Shown here: positions 23,285-33,631 of the stretch, in pieces | Numbering within the stretch: the stretch's first letter is position 1 | How the letters are laid out: the number at the start of each line of letters is the position of its first letter | Assembly (NCBI RefSeq): GCF_009905375.1 | Contig: NC_133650.1 | Span: forward strand, 175,283,565-175,347,564 | From: Apium graveolens | Lineage: Eukaryota > Streptophyta > Magnoliopsida > Apiales > Apiaceae | Reading direction: 5' to 3' | DNA: 64,000 bases | Notes under the pieces: generated by a model | Seen by the model: only the letters and a program-made list of their open reading frames with translations | What the model was told of the DNA's origin: nothing | Database searches by the model: none | Position numbers and translations under genes: made by a program

Positions 23285-23854
23285 TGATAGGGATAAATAA
23301 ATTATGATTGTATAATTAAATACTGCATTAATTGTACAAACTGTGGGCTGCTAGGCCCAATAAAAAGATATATGATACTCAGACCAGAAAGGTTAAGCCT
23401 GATGGACCAGATCCGGCCTGATGGAATAAAAAAGGCCCAAAAGCCCTGATTATTAATTAAATTCGTAATTAATTAATAAGGGACAAATCAGATGTTGAAA
23501 AGAGTCCCGATAAGGATATAAATCCTTGGAGATTAGCCTCAAGGGGACCTAAAAGGATAAGGAATCAGTTTCCTACTACCTAGGACTCCAAAGTCCATTC
23601 TAATTATGAGACTTGCCCACCAAGTCTCCTATACCAAGTCCAATTCAAGGACTCCCAACATCTATATAAGGGGTCTCACCCCCACCAATCAGAACTACGT
23701 TTTTTGGCTTGATTCTCTAATTCACAGAGATACGTAGGCATCTCGTAAAGGCAGATTGAGTCACGAAACACGAGAGCAGCCATTAAAGGCCTTGAGCTCC
23801 CGAATCTTAGTATTAAATACAGTAAGTAATAACCTTAGTTTTTTATCCACAACA
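23285..23854 (+). repeat. 5' LTR of Tat element C
   Basis: 570 bases. TATA-like CTATATAAG near 23662. Essentially identical to 33632-34201. Confidence 0.96.
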
Positions 23855-23856
23855 TT

Positions 23857-23874
23857 TAGCGCCGTCTGTGGGAA
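23857..23874 (+). promoter_or_regulatory. primer binding site of Tat element C
   Basis: TAGCGCCGTCTGTGGGAA, two bases after the LTR end. It differs by one base (A for G at position 3) from the TGGCGCCGTCTGTGGGAA form common in Tat elements. Confidence 0.75.
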
Positions 23875-23888
23875 TCACAACAACAACC

Positions 23889-26800
23889 ATGGCGAGAACA
23901 CGGAGAACAATTGGAGCTCTAGAGGAAGGAACACCATTAGAGATAACCCAAGTGATTTCATCAACCGTGGAGGTTCCTCCCCATTCAACTTATGCATCTA
24001 CTCAGGAGGAAGCCCAGACAGGAGCAACTCAACCCCAGCTACAAGGGACAACTCCCTCGATTCAAGGTACGAATCCTCAAGTTCAACAAATACATATACC
24101 TGTGAATTCTCGACCCGTCGGGTATGAATATTCAACTATTATTACTACTAACCCCCCTTATGGGATGCCCCTTCACCCTGAGGTTGGAGGAAGCGGATAT
24201 GCTGGGCGAAGAGAAGCACGAGGGCGGTCGCCCCCCTATATACGAGGTTTGGATCCTATCCCTGAGGATCGGGAATTTTCTGGTCCATACACTGAAAGAG
24301 ACTCCGAATCTTCGGATGATGAAGTGGCCCCGAGAAGGAGGCGTCCTGGAAAAGAGCCAATGGCCGATGGAAGGCAACGCCCCCAAAGCACCCCAGGGGC
24401 GAATCCCCAAAAAGTGCAGGAAAAGATCAGGGCTCATGAGGCTGAAATCCAAAGGCTGAGGCGTGATTTGGAGGCTCACCAAGCCACCAGACCCCACATG
24501 CCTCCTAGGGGGAGAAATCCTCCTCCTTTTATAGACCTGGATGGTCCGGTAAGAAGAAGGGCAGCTGTCCCAAGAACTGATCCAAGCAATCTCCTTCCCC
24601 TTGGAGATCCTGATGATCCAACTCCACCCTTCACAGAAGAGATAATGAATGCCCATATCTCAAGGAAATTCAAGATGCCCACTATCAAAGCCTATGATGG
24701 CACGGGAGACCCCGCTAATCATGTTAGGACATTCTCTAATGCACTGCTGCTGCAACCCGTGAATGATGCTATAAAATGTCGGGCCTTCCCTCAAACCCTG
24801 TCGGGTATGGCTCAAAGATGGTACAGTCGCCTACCCCCAAATTCTATTGGATCATTCAGAGAATTAAGTCAGGCTTTTATTAAGCAATTCATTAGTGGAA
24901 GAGTCCATGAGAAAAGTTCAGCATCTCTTATGAGTCTTGTGCAGGGAGCTAAGGAATCCTTAAGAGATTACCTGAATCGTTTTACAAAGGAGGCTTTAAA
25001 AGTCCCAGACCTTGATGATAAGGTAGCCATGATAGCACTACAACAAGGAACTAGGGATGAGTTTTTCAAGATGTCTTTGGCCAAACGACCCCCTGAGAGC
25101 ATGTTGCAGCTCCAAGAGAGGGCAGGGAAGTATATCAAGGTTGAAGAAAGTATGAGGAAGACCGTAGTAAGTAATGAGCCCACTGGAGGCAAGAAACGAA
25201 AAACTGATTTGGAGTATATCGCTAAGGACAAATATCCTAGAACCGAACAAAACCCTGATTCAACCCCCAAGAAGGGAGGACCTGGGCAAAAGTTCACTGA
25301 ATACGCTAAGCTGAATGCTCCCAGAAGTCAGATTTTGATGGAGATTGAGAAAGACAGAGATATTCGCTGGCCTAAGCCCTTGAAGGCTGATCCCGCCAAG
25401 CTAGATAAGGGCAAGTATTGCAGGTTTCACAAAGATGTTGGCCATGACACCGATGAGTGTAGGCAATTGAAAGATGAAATTGAGTTTTTGATTCGAAAAG
25501 GAAGATTGAACAAGTATACTGGAGATGGAGGGGACAGAAATAATAATGGAAGGAAGAACTTTGAAGATCGTAGGAGGGACCAAGACGATCAGGGGCGAAA
25601 CCCCCAGCCTAGAGGACCAGTTATAAACACCATTTATGGAGGGCCGAGACCTCGAGGGCCTGTGATAAACACGATCTTTGGAGGTCCAACTGCTGCTGGA
25701 TTGTCCAAAAATTCCAGAAAGGCATATACTAGAGAGGTTATGCATATTGTTGGAGAAGCCCCGAAGAGGGCCAGGACAGAAGTAACATTGGCTTTTGATG
25801 ATTCCGACCTAGAGGGTGTGAAGTTTCCCCATGACGACCCGCTGGTCATAACACCAATAATAGGAAATAGCCCGGTTAAGAGGGTCCTTGTGGTTAATGG
25901 TGCTTCTGTGGATATCTTGCTCCACGACACCTTTCTAAGGATGGGGTATAACGACTCCCAGTTAACACCAACCGACATGCCGATATATGGATTTGCTGGA
26001 GTAGAATGTCCTGTGGAAGGGATAATCAAATTGCCAACCACCATAGGTACGGAGCCAAGGCAAGCAACGCAGATGCTGGATTTCATGGTGGTAAAGGCTA
26101 GTTCAACTTATAATGCTATCATGGGGAGAACAGGGATACATGCCTTCAAGGCAGTCCCCTCTTCCTACCATTCAGTCATGAAGTTTCCCACCCGAAACGG
26201 GATTGGAGAAGAAAGAGGAGATCAAAAAATGGCTAGAAGCTGTTATGTGGCCTCTTTGAGGGCAGATGGAGTCGAGGGGCAGGTTCTTCCTATTGAAGAT
26301 ATGGATGATCGAGAAAATGATGAGAATAGAGGAAGGCCAGCAGAAGAATTGGTCTCGGTTCCTTTAGACCCCGAGAATCCTGAGAGGACGACTTTCATTG
26401 GAGCCACATTAGAGGAGCCCCTTAGAGGGAAGTTAGTGAAATTTTTGCAAGAAAATAGTGATGTGTTTGCATGGTCAGCAGCTGATATGCCAGGCATAGA
26501 CCCGGAGTTAATTACTCACAAGCTAAACGTAGATCCAAGCCGGAAGACAGTGAAACAAAAGAAAAGAATTTTTGCCCCGGAAAGACAAGAGGCTATAAAG
26601 CAGGAAGTGGAAAAGCTCTTAGAGGCTGGTTTAATTGAGGAGATTCAATTTCCGGAGTGGTTAGCAAACCCTGTAATGGTGAAGAAGGCTAATGGAAAGT
26701 GGAGGATGTGTATAGACTTCACCGATCTGAATGATGCATGCCCCAAAGACTGTTTTCCGCTGCCTAGAATTGATACTTTGATTGATGCCACCGCTAGACA

Positions 26801-29591
26801 TGAGATGCTGAGTTTCATGGATGGGTTTAGCGGATACAATCAGATCAAAATGCATAAGGATGACATTCCAAAGGTATCATTTATCACTGACTTTGGTGTT
26901 TATTGTTATCTTGTTATGACATTTGGTCTCAAGAATGCAGGAGCCACCTATCAAAGGTTGGTGAATAGAATTTTTAAGGATCTTATTGGTAAGACTATGG
27001 AAGTCTATATTGATGACATGTTAGTCAAGAGTCTAGTAAAGACTGATCATATAGCCCATTTAAGGGAAGCTTTTGAGGTCCTGAGGTACCACAAGATGAT
27101 GTTGAATCCGACGAAGTGTGCTTTCGGAGTAGGATCTGGAAAATTCTTGGGATTGATGGTCTCGAAAAGGGGAATTGAGGCAAATCCCGATAAAATAAAG
27201 GCAATCCTGGACATGGAACCCCCCAAAACTGTCAAGGATGTTCAGAAGCTCACAGGAAGGGTTGCTGCGTTAGGACGATTCATCTCCAAGTCAGGAGACA
27301 AGTGCTTGTCATTTTTCAAGTCACTAAAGAACATCAAAGACTTTGTATGGAGTGATGAAAATCAGAAGGCATTTGAAGAGTTAAAGAAGTATATGGGCCA
27401 GGCCCCATTGTTGGCCAAGCCAGTTCTGAATGAAGTTTTATTCTTGTACTTGGCTGTTTCAGAGAGCGCCTTGAGCGCCGTGTTGGTTAAGGAGGAACTG
27501 AAAGTCCAGAAACCCGTATACTATGTCAGCAAAATTTTGCATGGTGCTGAGTTGAATTATTCAGCCATTGAGAAATTCGCTTTAGCCTTGGTAATGGCTT
27601 CAAGAAAGCTGCGTCCTTATTTTCAAGCTCACCAAATTGAAGTGCTAACAAATCAGCCACTGAGAAATATCATTCACAGTCCCAAGGCAAGTGGGAGACT
27701 GATTAAGTGGGCAATAGAGTTGGGAGAGTTCGATCTCAAGTATAAGCCACGTACGGCCATAAAAGCCCAGGCACTAGCTGACTTCGTGGTGGAATGTACC
27801 ATACCCAACCAAGAAGTCGGGGGGCAGGAAGATATCATACCTCAAGACAAGGGAGTCGACAATGGGGACAAGGAGAAAGAATATTGGGTTCTCTATTTTG
27901 ATGGAGCATCAAAAACAAATTCCAGTGGAGCAGGGTTGGTTTTGCAAAGCCCTGATGGATTCTTAATTGAGTATGCCATGAAGCTAGACTTCCCAACCAC
28001 AAACAATGAGGCAGAGTATGAAGCCCTGATTGCTAACCTTGGTCTAGATGGGACATTTATAGTCAAAAACTTAAAGGTCCGTGGAGACTCGAAGTTGATC
28101 ATATCCCGGGTAAAGGGAGAATTTGAGGCAAGGGATGATACGATGGCTAAGTATGTTCGCCTAGTAAGGGCTGTGATGACCCAATTTAATGAATGCCATG
28201 TTGAACACATTCCAAGGGAAGAAAATGCTAAAGCAGATGCGCTATCAAAGTTTGCTTCATCTGACATTGAAGAAAGTTCAGGAAGTGTGTACTTCCGTGT
28301 TTTGAAGACACGAAGCATAGATGTTAAGCTTGTGGCTCCCGTAGGCTTGGGGACGTCATGGATTGATCCCATCAAGGCTCACATTCAGACCGGTTGGTTG
28401 CCAAGCGATGCAATTGAGGCACGAAAGTTAACTATTCGAGCACTAAGGTACTCTTTGATAGATGGGAATCTATATAAAAGATCTTTCGTGGTTCCTTACT
28501 TGAGGTGTCTCAGGCCCGATGAGGCACGCTTAGCTCTTGAGGAAGTGCATGGAGGTATTTGTGGGCAACACTTGGGGGGCAGGGCCTTGGCTCATAAGAT
28601 AACCCGTTTAGGCTTCTATTGGCCAGAAATGATGGCTGATGCCAAAGAATATGTAAAGAAGTGTGATCGCTGTCAGAAGCATGCACCAGTCGCCAGACAA
28701 CCCCCCGAGATGCTGACCTCTATCAACTCACCTATTCCCTTTGCTATGTGGGGGATGGATATTCTAGGGCCTTTTCCTATGGCCACAGCACAAAGGAAGT
28801 TTCTGATTATAGCCATTGATTATTTCACCAAGTGGATCGAAGCCAAACCTTTGGCCAAAATCACAACTAAGCAGGTTGCACAATTCCTGTGGGAAAACAT
28901 TATGTGCCGATATGGAATTCCCCGTATCCTCGTCACTGACAATGGAACACAATTCAATAACGAGGAATTCAAGAAGTATTGTGAAGAAAATGAAATTGAG
29001 TTACGGTTCACTTCTGTGGCTCACCCGCAAGCCAATGGGCAAGCGGAGGTAGCAAATCGGATAATCCTGGATGGACTAAAGAAGAGGATCGAAAAGTCAA
29101 GAAATAATTGGGTGGATGAGATACTTCCCATATTATGGGCCTATAGGACTACCTGTAGAGTCACGACAGATGCAACTCCTTTCATGTTGGCATATGGGGC
29201 AGAAGCAGTAGTTCCCGTGGAGATATCACATTCCTCTCCAAGGATTCAGGCTTTTGATGAAAAAGAAAATGAAGAAGGGCAGAAGTTAGCCCTGGATTTA
29301 ATCGATGAAGTGCGAGATAAAGCACATGCAAAGATAGTAGAATATCAGAAAAAAGCTTCATTCTACTACAACTTAAGGGTTAAAGAGAGGTTTTTTAAAC
29401 AAGGTGATCTAGTTTTGAGAAAAATAGAGGCTTCCGGTGTTGGACAGAAAGGAAAGATCGCCCCAAATTGGGAAGGGCCGTACAGAGTCAAGAGCGTTCA
29501 GGGTAGAGGAACCTACAAGCTGGAAACTATGGATGGTTTTGAAGTCCCGAGGACCTGGCATGCACAAAACCTGAAGGTTTACTACGTGTAA
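23889..29591 (+). CDS. gag-pol: Gag-Pol polyprotein of Tat element C
   Basis: 1900 residues from ATG 23889 (MARTRRTIGALEEG); the frame is open a little upstream but no earlier ATG exists. Domains in order: disordered Pro/Gly/Arg-rich N terminus; Gag core (about 260-400; YDGTGDPANHV, WYSRLPPNSI); zinc-knuckle-like CRFHKDVGHDTDEC (about 510); protease (about 669), which reads LVVNGASVDI where the family has Asp before N/T/S-G; RT with CIDFTDLNDACP and YIDDM (about 1040); a degenerate first RNase H; a second, archaeal-type RNase H (about 1330-1460; YFDGAS, NNEAEYEA, VRGDSK, NAKADALS); integrase with H-H-C-C zinc site (CDRCQKH), MDILGPFP, TDNGTQF and the Glu of NGQAEVANR (about 1717). No stops or shifts. 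If the protease Asp is truly lost, the product may not be processed without help. Confidence 0.95.
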   Translation: MARTRRTIGALEEGTPLEITQVISSTVEVPPHSTYASTQEEAQTGATQPQLQGTTPSIQGTNPQVQQIHIPVNSRPVGYEYSTIITTNPPYGMPLHPEVGGSGYAGRREARGRSPPYIRGLDPIPEDREFSGPYTERDSESSDDEVAPRRRRPGKEPMADGRQRPQSTPGANPQKVQEKIRAHEAEIQRLRRDLEAHQATRPHMPPRGRNPPPFIDLDGPVRRRAAVPRTDPSNLLPLGDPDDPTPPFTEEIMNAHISRKFKMPTIKAYDGTGDPANHVRTFSNALLLQPVNDAIKCRAFPQTLSGMAQRWYSRLPPNSIGSFRELSQAFIKQFISGRVHEKSSASLMSLVQGAKESLRDYLNRFTKEALKVPDLDDKVAMIALQQGTRDEFFKMSLAKRPPESMLQLQERAGKYIKVEESMRKTVVSNEPTGGKKRKTDLEYIAKDKYPRTEQNPDSTPKKGGPGQKFTEYAKLNAPRSQILMEIEKDRDIRWPKPLKADPAKLDKGKYCRFHKDVGHDTDECRQLKDEIEFLIRKGRLNKYTGDGGDRNNNGRKNFEDRRRDQDDQGRNPQPRGPVINTIYGGPRPRGPVINTIFGGPTAAGLSKNSRKAYTREVMHIVGEAPKRARTEVTLAFDDSDLEGVKFPHDDPLVITPIIGNSPVKRVLVVNGASVDILLHDTFLRMGYNDSQLTPTDMPIYGFAGVECPVEGIIKLPTTIGTEPRQATQMLDFMVVKASSTYNAIMGRTGIHAFKAVPSSYHSVMKFPTRNGIGEERGDQKMARSCYVASLRADGVEGQVLPIEDMDDRENDENRGRPAEELVSVPLDPENPERTTFIGATLEEPLRGKLVKFLQENSDVFAWSAADMPGIDPELITHKLNVDPSRKTVKQKKRIFAPERQEAIKQEVEKLLEAGLIEEIQFPEWLANPVMVKKANGKWRMCIDFTDLNDACPKDCFPLPRIDTLIDATARHEMLSFMDGFSGYNQIKMHKDDIPKVSFITDFGVYCYLVMTFGLKNAGATYQRLVNRIFKDLIGKTMEVYIDDMLVKSLVKTDHIAHLREAFEVLRYHKMMLNPTKCAFGVGSGKFLGLMVSKRGIEANPDKIKAILDMEPPKTVKDVQKLTGRVAALGRFISKSGDKCLSFFKSLKNIKDFVWSDENQKAFEELKKYMGQAPLLAKPVLNEVLFLYLAVSESALSAVLVKEELKVQKPVYYVSKILHGAELNYSAIEKFALALVMASRKLRPYFQAHQIEVLTNQPLRNIIHSPKASGRLIKWAIELGEFDLKYKPRTAIKAQALADFVVECTIPNQEVGGQEDIIPQDKGVDNGDKEKEYWVLYFDGASKTNSSGAGLVLQSPDGFLIEYAMKLDFPTTNNEAEYEALIANLGLDGTFIVKNLKVRGDSKLIISRVKGEFEARDDTMAKYVRLVRAVMTQFNECHVEHIPREENAKADALSKFASSDIEESSGSVYFRVLKTRSIDVKLVAPVGLGTSWIDPIKAHIQTGWLPSDAIEARKLTIRALRYSLIDGNLYKRSFVVPYLRCLRPDEARLALEEVHGGICGQHLGGRALAHKITRLGFYWPEMMADAKEYVKKCDRCQKHAPVARQPPEMLTSINSPIPFAMWGMDILGPFPMATAQRKFLIIAIDYFTKWIEAKPLAKITTKQVAQFLWENIMCRYGIPRILVTDNGTQFNNEEFKKYCEENEIELRFTSVAHPQANGQAEVANRIILDGLKKRIEKSRNNWVDEILPILWAYRTTCRVTTDATPFMLAYGAEAVVPVEISHSSPRIQAFDEKENEEGQKLALDLIDEVRDKAHAKIVEYQKKASFYYNLRVKERFFKQGDLVLRKIEASGVGQKGKIAPNWEGPYRVKSVQGRGTYKLETMDGFEVPRTWHAQNLKVYYV

Positions 29592-29926
29592 GATAGGCTA
29601 AGTACGATTCTCACTTGTCATTATGACAAATAGGTTTAAAAGCACCTGGAAGCTTTGCTTGCGTAGAATTTAATATTCCAGTAGAATTTACAATGTCTAG
29701 TTATTATTGATTAGGGTCGAACCCATGCTGTGTAAGGTTTTGAAAAACCAGACTTCATATTAAAGAGCTTGAAATTATTTCAATCCAAGGATGTTTAAGG
29801 TTCAAATGCATATTAAGATTGTAAAGTTAAAACAGAAAAAGGCAAGAAAAGCAACGTATAAAACATAACCCCGAAGGGTAACAAGTTCTGATATAAATAA
29901 AGTTCAAAAAGAAGATATACAAAAAG
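29592..29926. other. spacer between convergent Tat genes
   Basis: 335 bases between the gag-pol stop and the stop of the antisense gene. No ORF is recognised. Both transcripts would run toward each other here, so overlapping RNA is expected. Confidence 0.6.
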
Positions 29927-31959
29927 CTAGGCCTTGGAAGGCTGAGATTCCTCAGAACCACTATCCGAAGTCTCTTCGGAAGTTTCAGTCGTTTCTTCGG
30001 ACGTCTCGGTCGTCCCCTCCGAAGTCCCTGTAGAAGTTCCCTCAGCAGGAGATGATGGCTGTTGAGGCGCTGCTTTGGGAGATTCTTCCACCCTGGCCTT
30101 CTTAGCGACAAACTCGAATTCCTCCTCGGAGGAATCTTCCTCCTCTCCATCCTTGATCATGCCAGCTAGCTTTTCAGTAACACCTCCAAGCTCTGGAACC
30201 CGTACTGGGCAAGGAAAGGGCGACTGCTCAAGGACCTCGGGAAACTCATCCTGGATGGCCTCCACAGCAGCGTCCCAGCCTTCCTTATAGCTAACAGGAT
30301 GAAGAAGGGCGTCATGCTCCACCATCAAGTCTTTGAATTCTTGAGTGTCCATCCAGCCATCAAAGGCTTTTTCCTTCTGCGCCTTCAAGATGACATTTTC
30401 AGCCCGGGCCGTCTCCAGGTCAGAAGTGGAAGAGGCCAATTGAGCTTCAAGGGCCTCAATTTTTTGATTGGCCTCCTCCAACTTCTTGTTGGCATCTTCC
30501 AGACCAACCTTCCAAGCCTTGGCTTGGTGAATTGCCCCTTGAAAATGGGCGTTAGCCTGCAAGAGAAAACAGCAAAGGTTTAGAAAAGAAAGAAAAGAGA
30601 ATTGTAAAAAGCATAAGTAAAGTACGTACCGTCGCCAGAGCTTGGGCTCCAAACAGCTCATTCCCCTCCAAGTCCTGTTGAAGGACAAAATCTTGATAAT
30701 CCACCGGGGAAATGGAATGCTTAGACCATTCCTTGGACAGGGGCGTGCTGCCCACAATTGAGTCCTTGCCCCGGATCCCCCAAGCAGGTTGAAAATAGGC
30801 ACCTGGCCTCTGCTTGGTGCGCAGAACTTGGCTGGGGCCTTCCTCATCTGGCTCCGTTGCCTGAAGAAGGAACTCCGGGAAGCGGTCACCCAGTCGAGGG
30901 TCCTTAAAGATCTTCCCGGCCCTCTTCATCCTGGTTGTCTCCAGGTCCTTCGGCTTGGTAGCCTCCTCAATCTTCTCAGCCACTGCAACAAACAAAGTCA
31001 GTTGAAAATCAATGAAATAAAAGTGCAGGAAATAAAGGAGATAAGAAAGGGAACTTACTTTTCTTATTAACGGGCGAAAGGCCGCGTTCTACCAGGACGG
31101 TCTCCCGGATAAGGTCCCAACAATGGGAAGTGCCGTTGTCTTGCGTAAGGAGGTTGAAACCTCTAGCCTCCTCCTCAGACAAAGTTATGTCATTCGGGCT
31201 CCCGTCTACGGCCAGCCCAAAGGATGATCGAAACAGGGAGCCCCAATCTCCACCTTCCCAAATAACAAACAAAAAATCTTTCTTCCACCCCAAGTTGTTA
31301 TCAGGGATGGACTTCCCATTCACGATATGGGGGATAGTGGGGCGCTAGTTGATAGAAACCCAACCCGGACTTTTATCAGGGCTGTTTTTGAACTGAAAAA
31401 TCTTCCTGAAGACAGCAACAGATGTGGGGACGTTGTGCTTGGCGCATTGCGACAGATAGCACAGAATCAACCTCCAGGAATTAGGGGGAAGTTGGCAAGG
31501 GCTGATGCCCACATCAGCCAGTAGCAAAGGAATGAATGGATGAAAAGGGAGTCTAATACCTGCCCTCAGAGTATCTCTATAGACGCATAGCGCGTCCTTC
31601 TTCCACTGACAGGCCCTGTCGGCCGGACCCGCAAGAACCAGCTTAAAAGGCTCCTTGATTTTGAAGCAGCTCCTCAACTTTTCCAGCTCCTTGGGATCCT
31701 GTAAAGCACTGATATGATCGTGCGCGTCCAGATGCGCATCAGACGGATACTCGTCCCCTCGAGTGTTGATCATGTCGATTAAGGAAGTATACCTCGATCG
31801 AATAGGAAAATCATTGGACTTTCTAGCCACGTTCATCTTGGCCAAACGAGTCATTCTTTTGTCAGCCATCTGAAAAAAGTATGAGGCACGTAAATAGGCT
31901 ATCTTAAAATGGCACACAATGGAAAAATAGACACGAAAAGCAAAGGGAGGAATCTTACC
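29927..31959 (-). pseudogene. antisense spliced gene of Tat element C (Transposase_28-like protein)
   Basis: Read on the minus strand. A 5' exon ends at 31959 (donor GTAAGA) and a leader intron 31958-31870 ends TTTTTTCAG directly before ATG 31869 (MADKRMTRLAKMN). Coding exons are 31869-31059, 30982-30630 and 30556-29927. Introns 31058-30983 (GTAAGT...TTGCAG) and 30629-30557 (GTACGT...TTGCAG) rejoin the frame exactly, for 598 codons. The first exon carries LRAGIRLPFHPFI and QLPPNSWRLIL, typical of the 'putative gypsy type transposon' domain (Transposase_28). The last exon has a coiled coil and an acidic Ser/Thr/Glu tail. One in-frame TAG (31345-31347) interrupts exon 1, so this copy is probably dead. 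Extra ORFs in both orientations are known in plant gypsy elements; the function is unknown. Confidence 0.8.
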
Positions 31960-32086
31960 TAAAGAAGCACTCCTGAAAAAGGCTTTGAGCTCCGACTTGC
32001 TGTTATTGCTCTGAGAATCTTAGCAGGAGGATAAAAGAAGAAAACTAAGAAATGAGAAAGTGAGGAGTAATAGCCTTTCCTCATTC

Positions 32087-32095
32087 CTTTATATA
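32087..32095 (-). promoter_or_regulatory. TATA box of the antisense gene
   Basis: On the minus strand TATATAAAG, about 130 bases upstream of the leader-intron donor at 31958. Transcription would start near 32055. This gives the antisense gene its own promoter inside the retrotransposon. Confidence 0.65.
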
Positions 32096-32199
32096 GGAGG
32101 AAAAAGAAGTTGAAGGGACGAAAAGCCCATTAAGAACAAAGGCCCATAAGAAGAGGCCCAGAAAAAAGAATATTCCAGAATATACCTAGGAATTCTAGG

Positions 32200-32470
32200 G
32201 CATTCTAAACAGGGTGTGTTAAGCCCAGCAATATTTGATAAAGCCCAATGAGAAGGCCCAGCAATATTTGACAAAGCCCAATAAAGAGGCCCAACAATAT
32301 TTGATAAAGCCCAATAAAAGAGGCCCAATAAGATTTGAAAAGGCCCAATAAAAGAGGCCCAATGAGATTTGAAAAGCCCAATAATAGAAGCTAAGTAAAA
32401 TTTTATAGGGCCCAACAAAAAGGCCAGGCCCAAATCCAATTAGGATTTGGAAAATATAATACCCTAAATT
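32200..32470. repeat. imperfect GGCCCAATA-type repeats upstream of the antisense promoter
   Basis: Blocks of AAGCCCAATA or AGGCCCAATA with (A/G)ATATTTGA or GATTTGAAA recur roughly every 30-45 bases. They sit just upstream of the antisense TATA box. GGCCCA words are known plant promoter elements, so this could be the antisense promoter's upstream region. This is inference. Confidence 0.6.
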
Positions 32471-32497
32471 AAAGCTAAATAAAGAAAGCTAGTGAAA

Positions 32498-32743
32498 GAC
32501 CAGGAACCAGGTCGAAATCCAGGTCGTGAATCCTGCCCAAAATCTTTCGAGCAGATACCCGAAAATCACGGGTAAAAAAGACCAGAATCCAGGTCGAAAT
32601 CCAGGTCGTGAATCCTGCCCGAAATCTTTCGAGCAGACACCCGAAAATAACGGGTAAAAAAGACCAGAATCCAGGTCGAATTCCAGGTCGTGAATCCTGC
32701 CCGAAATCTTTCGAGCAGACACCCGAAAATAGCTGGAATAACG
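32498..32743. repeat. 82-base tandem repeat, three units
   Basis: Units start with GACCAG at 32498, 32580 and 32662, so the period is exactly 82 bases. Each contains AGGTCG...AATCCTGCCC...TTTCGAGCAGA...CCCGAAAAT. Three overlapping reading frames show the same repetition, so ORFs here are repeat artefacts. Confidence 0.92.
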
Positions 32744-33215
32744 GGACTGAATTGAGGTCGAAGCTTCGACCAAGAATGAGGTCGAATAAACCAAGCAACT
32801 TTCAAAAAATGGGGATTAAAAACTCAGGTCGAAGTTCGACTAGGATCCTGGTCGAATTCCAGGTCGTGGATCCTAGTCGAAAACCTTCGACCAGGAAACA
32901 AGAAAATCAAGGAATTTTCGAACAGGATTCAGGTCGAAATATCGACTAGAATCCTAGTCGAAATCCTAGTCAATAGGCTCATGACAAAAAAAAAAGGGGT
33001 GGAATTTTCGACCTCGATCCAGGTCGAATTTTCGACTAGGATCCTGGTCGAATTCCAGGTCCTAGATCCAGGTCGAAAATTCGACTAGGATCCTGGTCGA
33101 ATTCCAGGTCGTGGATCCTAGTCGAATTCCTTCGACCAGGATGACAAGGCTGGCCCCTATTTTCGACTAGGATCCAGGTCGAAAATTCGACTAGGATCCT
33201 GGTCGAAAAAAGGGC
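32744..33215. repeat. degenerate AGGTCGAA / TCCTGGTCGAA satellite-like region
   Basis: Short words AGGTCGAA, TTCGACTAGGATCC, TGGTCGAATTCCAGGTCG and their reverse complements alternate for about 470 bases, giving many nested inverted repeats. It grades out of the 82-base array. Hypervariable tandem-repeat 3' regions are a known feature of Tat elements and a proposed source of satellite DNA. Confidence 0.85.
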
Positions 33216-33224
33216 TGGAAATTT

Positions 33225-33500
33225 GAAGAATCCAGAAAATAGGGAAAATTCCAGAAAATAAGGAAAAATCCCAGAAAATTAGGGAAAATTCCAGAAAATA
33301 AGGAAAAATCCCAGAAAATTAGGGAAAATCCCAGAAAATTAGGGAAAAATCTCAGAAAATTAGGAAAAATCCCAGAAAATTTGGGAAAAATTCCAGAAAA
33401 TTAGGGAAAAATCCCAGAAAATTAGGGAAAAATCCAGAAAATAAGGGAAAAATCCCGGAAATAAGGGAAAAATTCCTGGAAATTAAGATAATTCCTGAAT
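33225..33500. repeat. about 20-base AT-rich tandem repeat
   Basis: Roughly a dozen units of CCAGAAAATTAGGGAAAAAT-like sequence, period about 19-21 bases with small indels. A second, independent tandem array next to the GTCGAA region. Confidence 0.88.
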
Positions 33501-33613
33501 AAAAGGAAAAATTCATTGTAAATGTGTAGGTCGCTCCACACTTTACAAAAAAAATGAAACCTTGTAAGGGAACAAATAGACTTAACTTCTGCGAAACCTA
33601 ATCAATGTTTCCC

Positions 33614-33631
33614 AAAAGTTGGGGGGGCAAA
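33614..33631 (+). promoter_or_regulatory. polypurine tract of Tat element C
   Basis: AAAAGTTGGGGGGGCAAA directly before the 3' LTR at 33632. Confidence 0.85.

Noticed and set aside
30075..30583. Plus-strand ORFs downstream of the Tat pol
   Set aside because: Shadows of the antisense gene, whose splicing and domain content are much stronger evidence.
32475..32949. Several overlapping ORFs on both strands
   Set aside because: They are reading frames through the 82-base tandem array; the three minus frames show the same peptide repeat.
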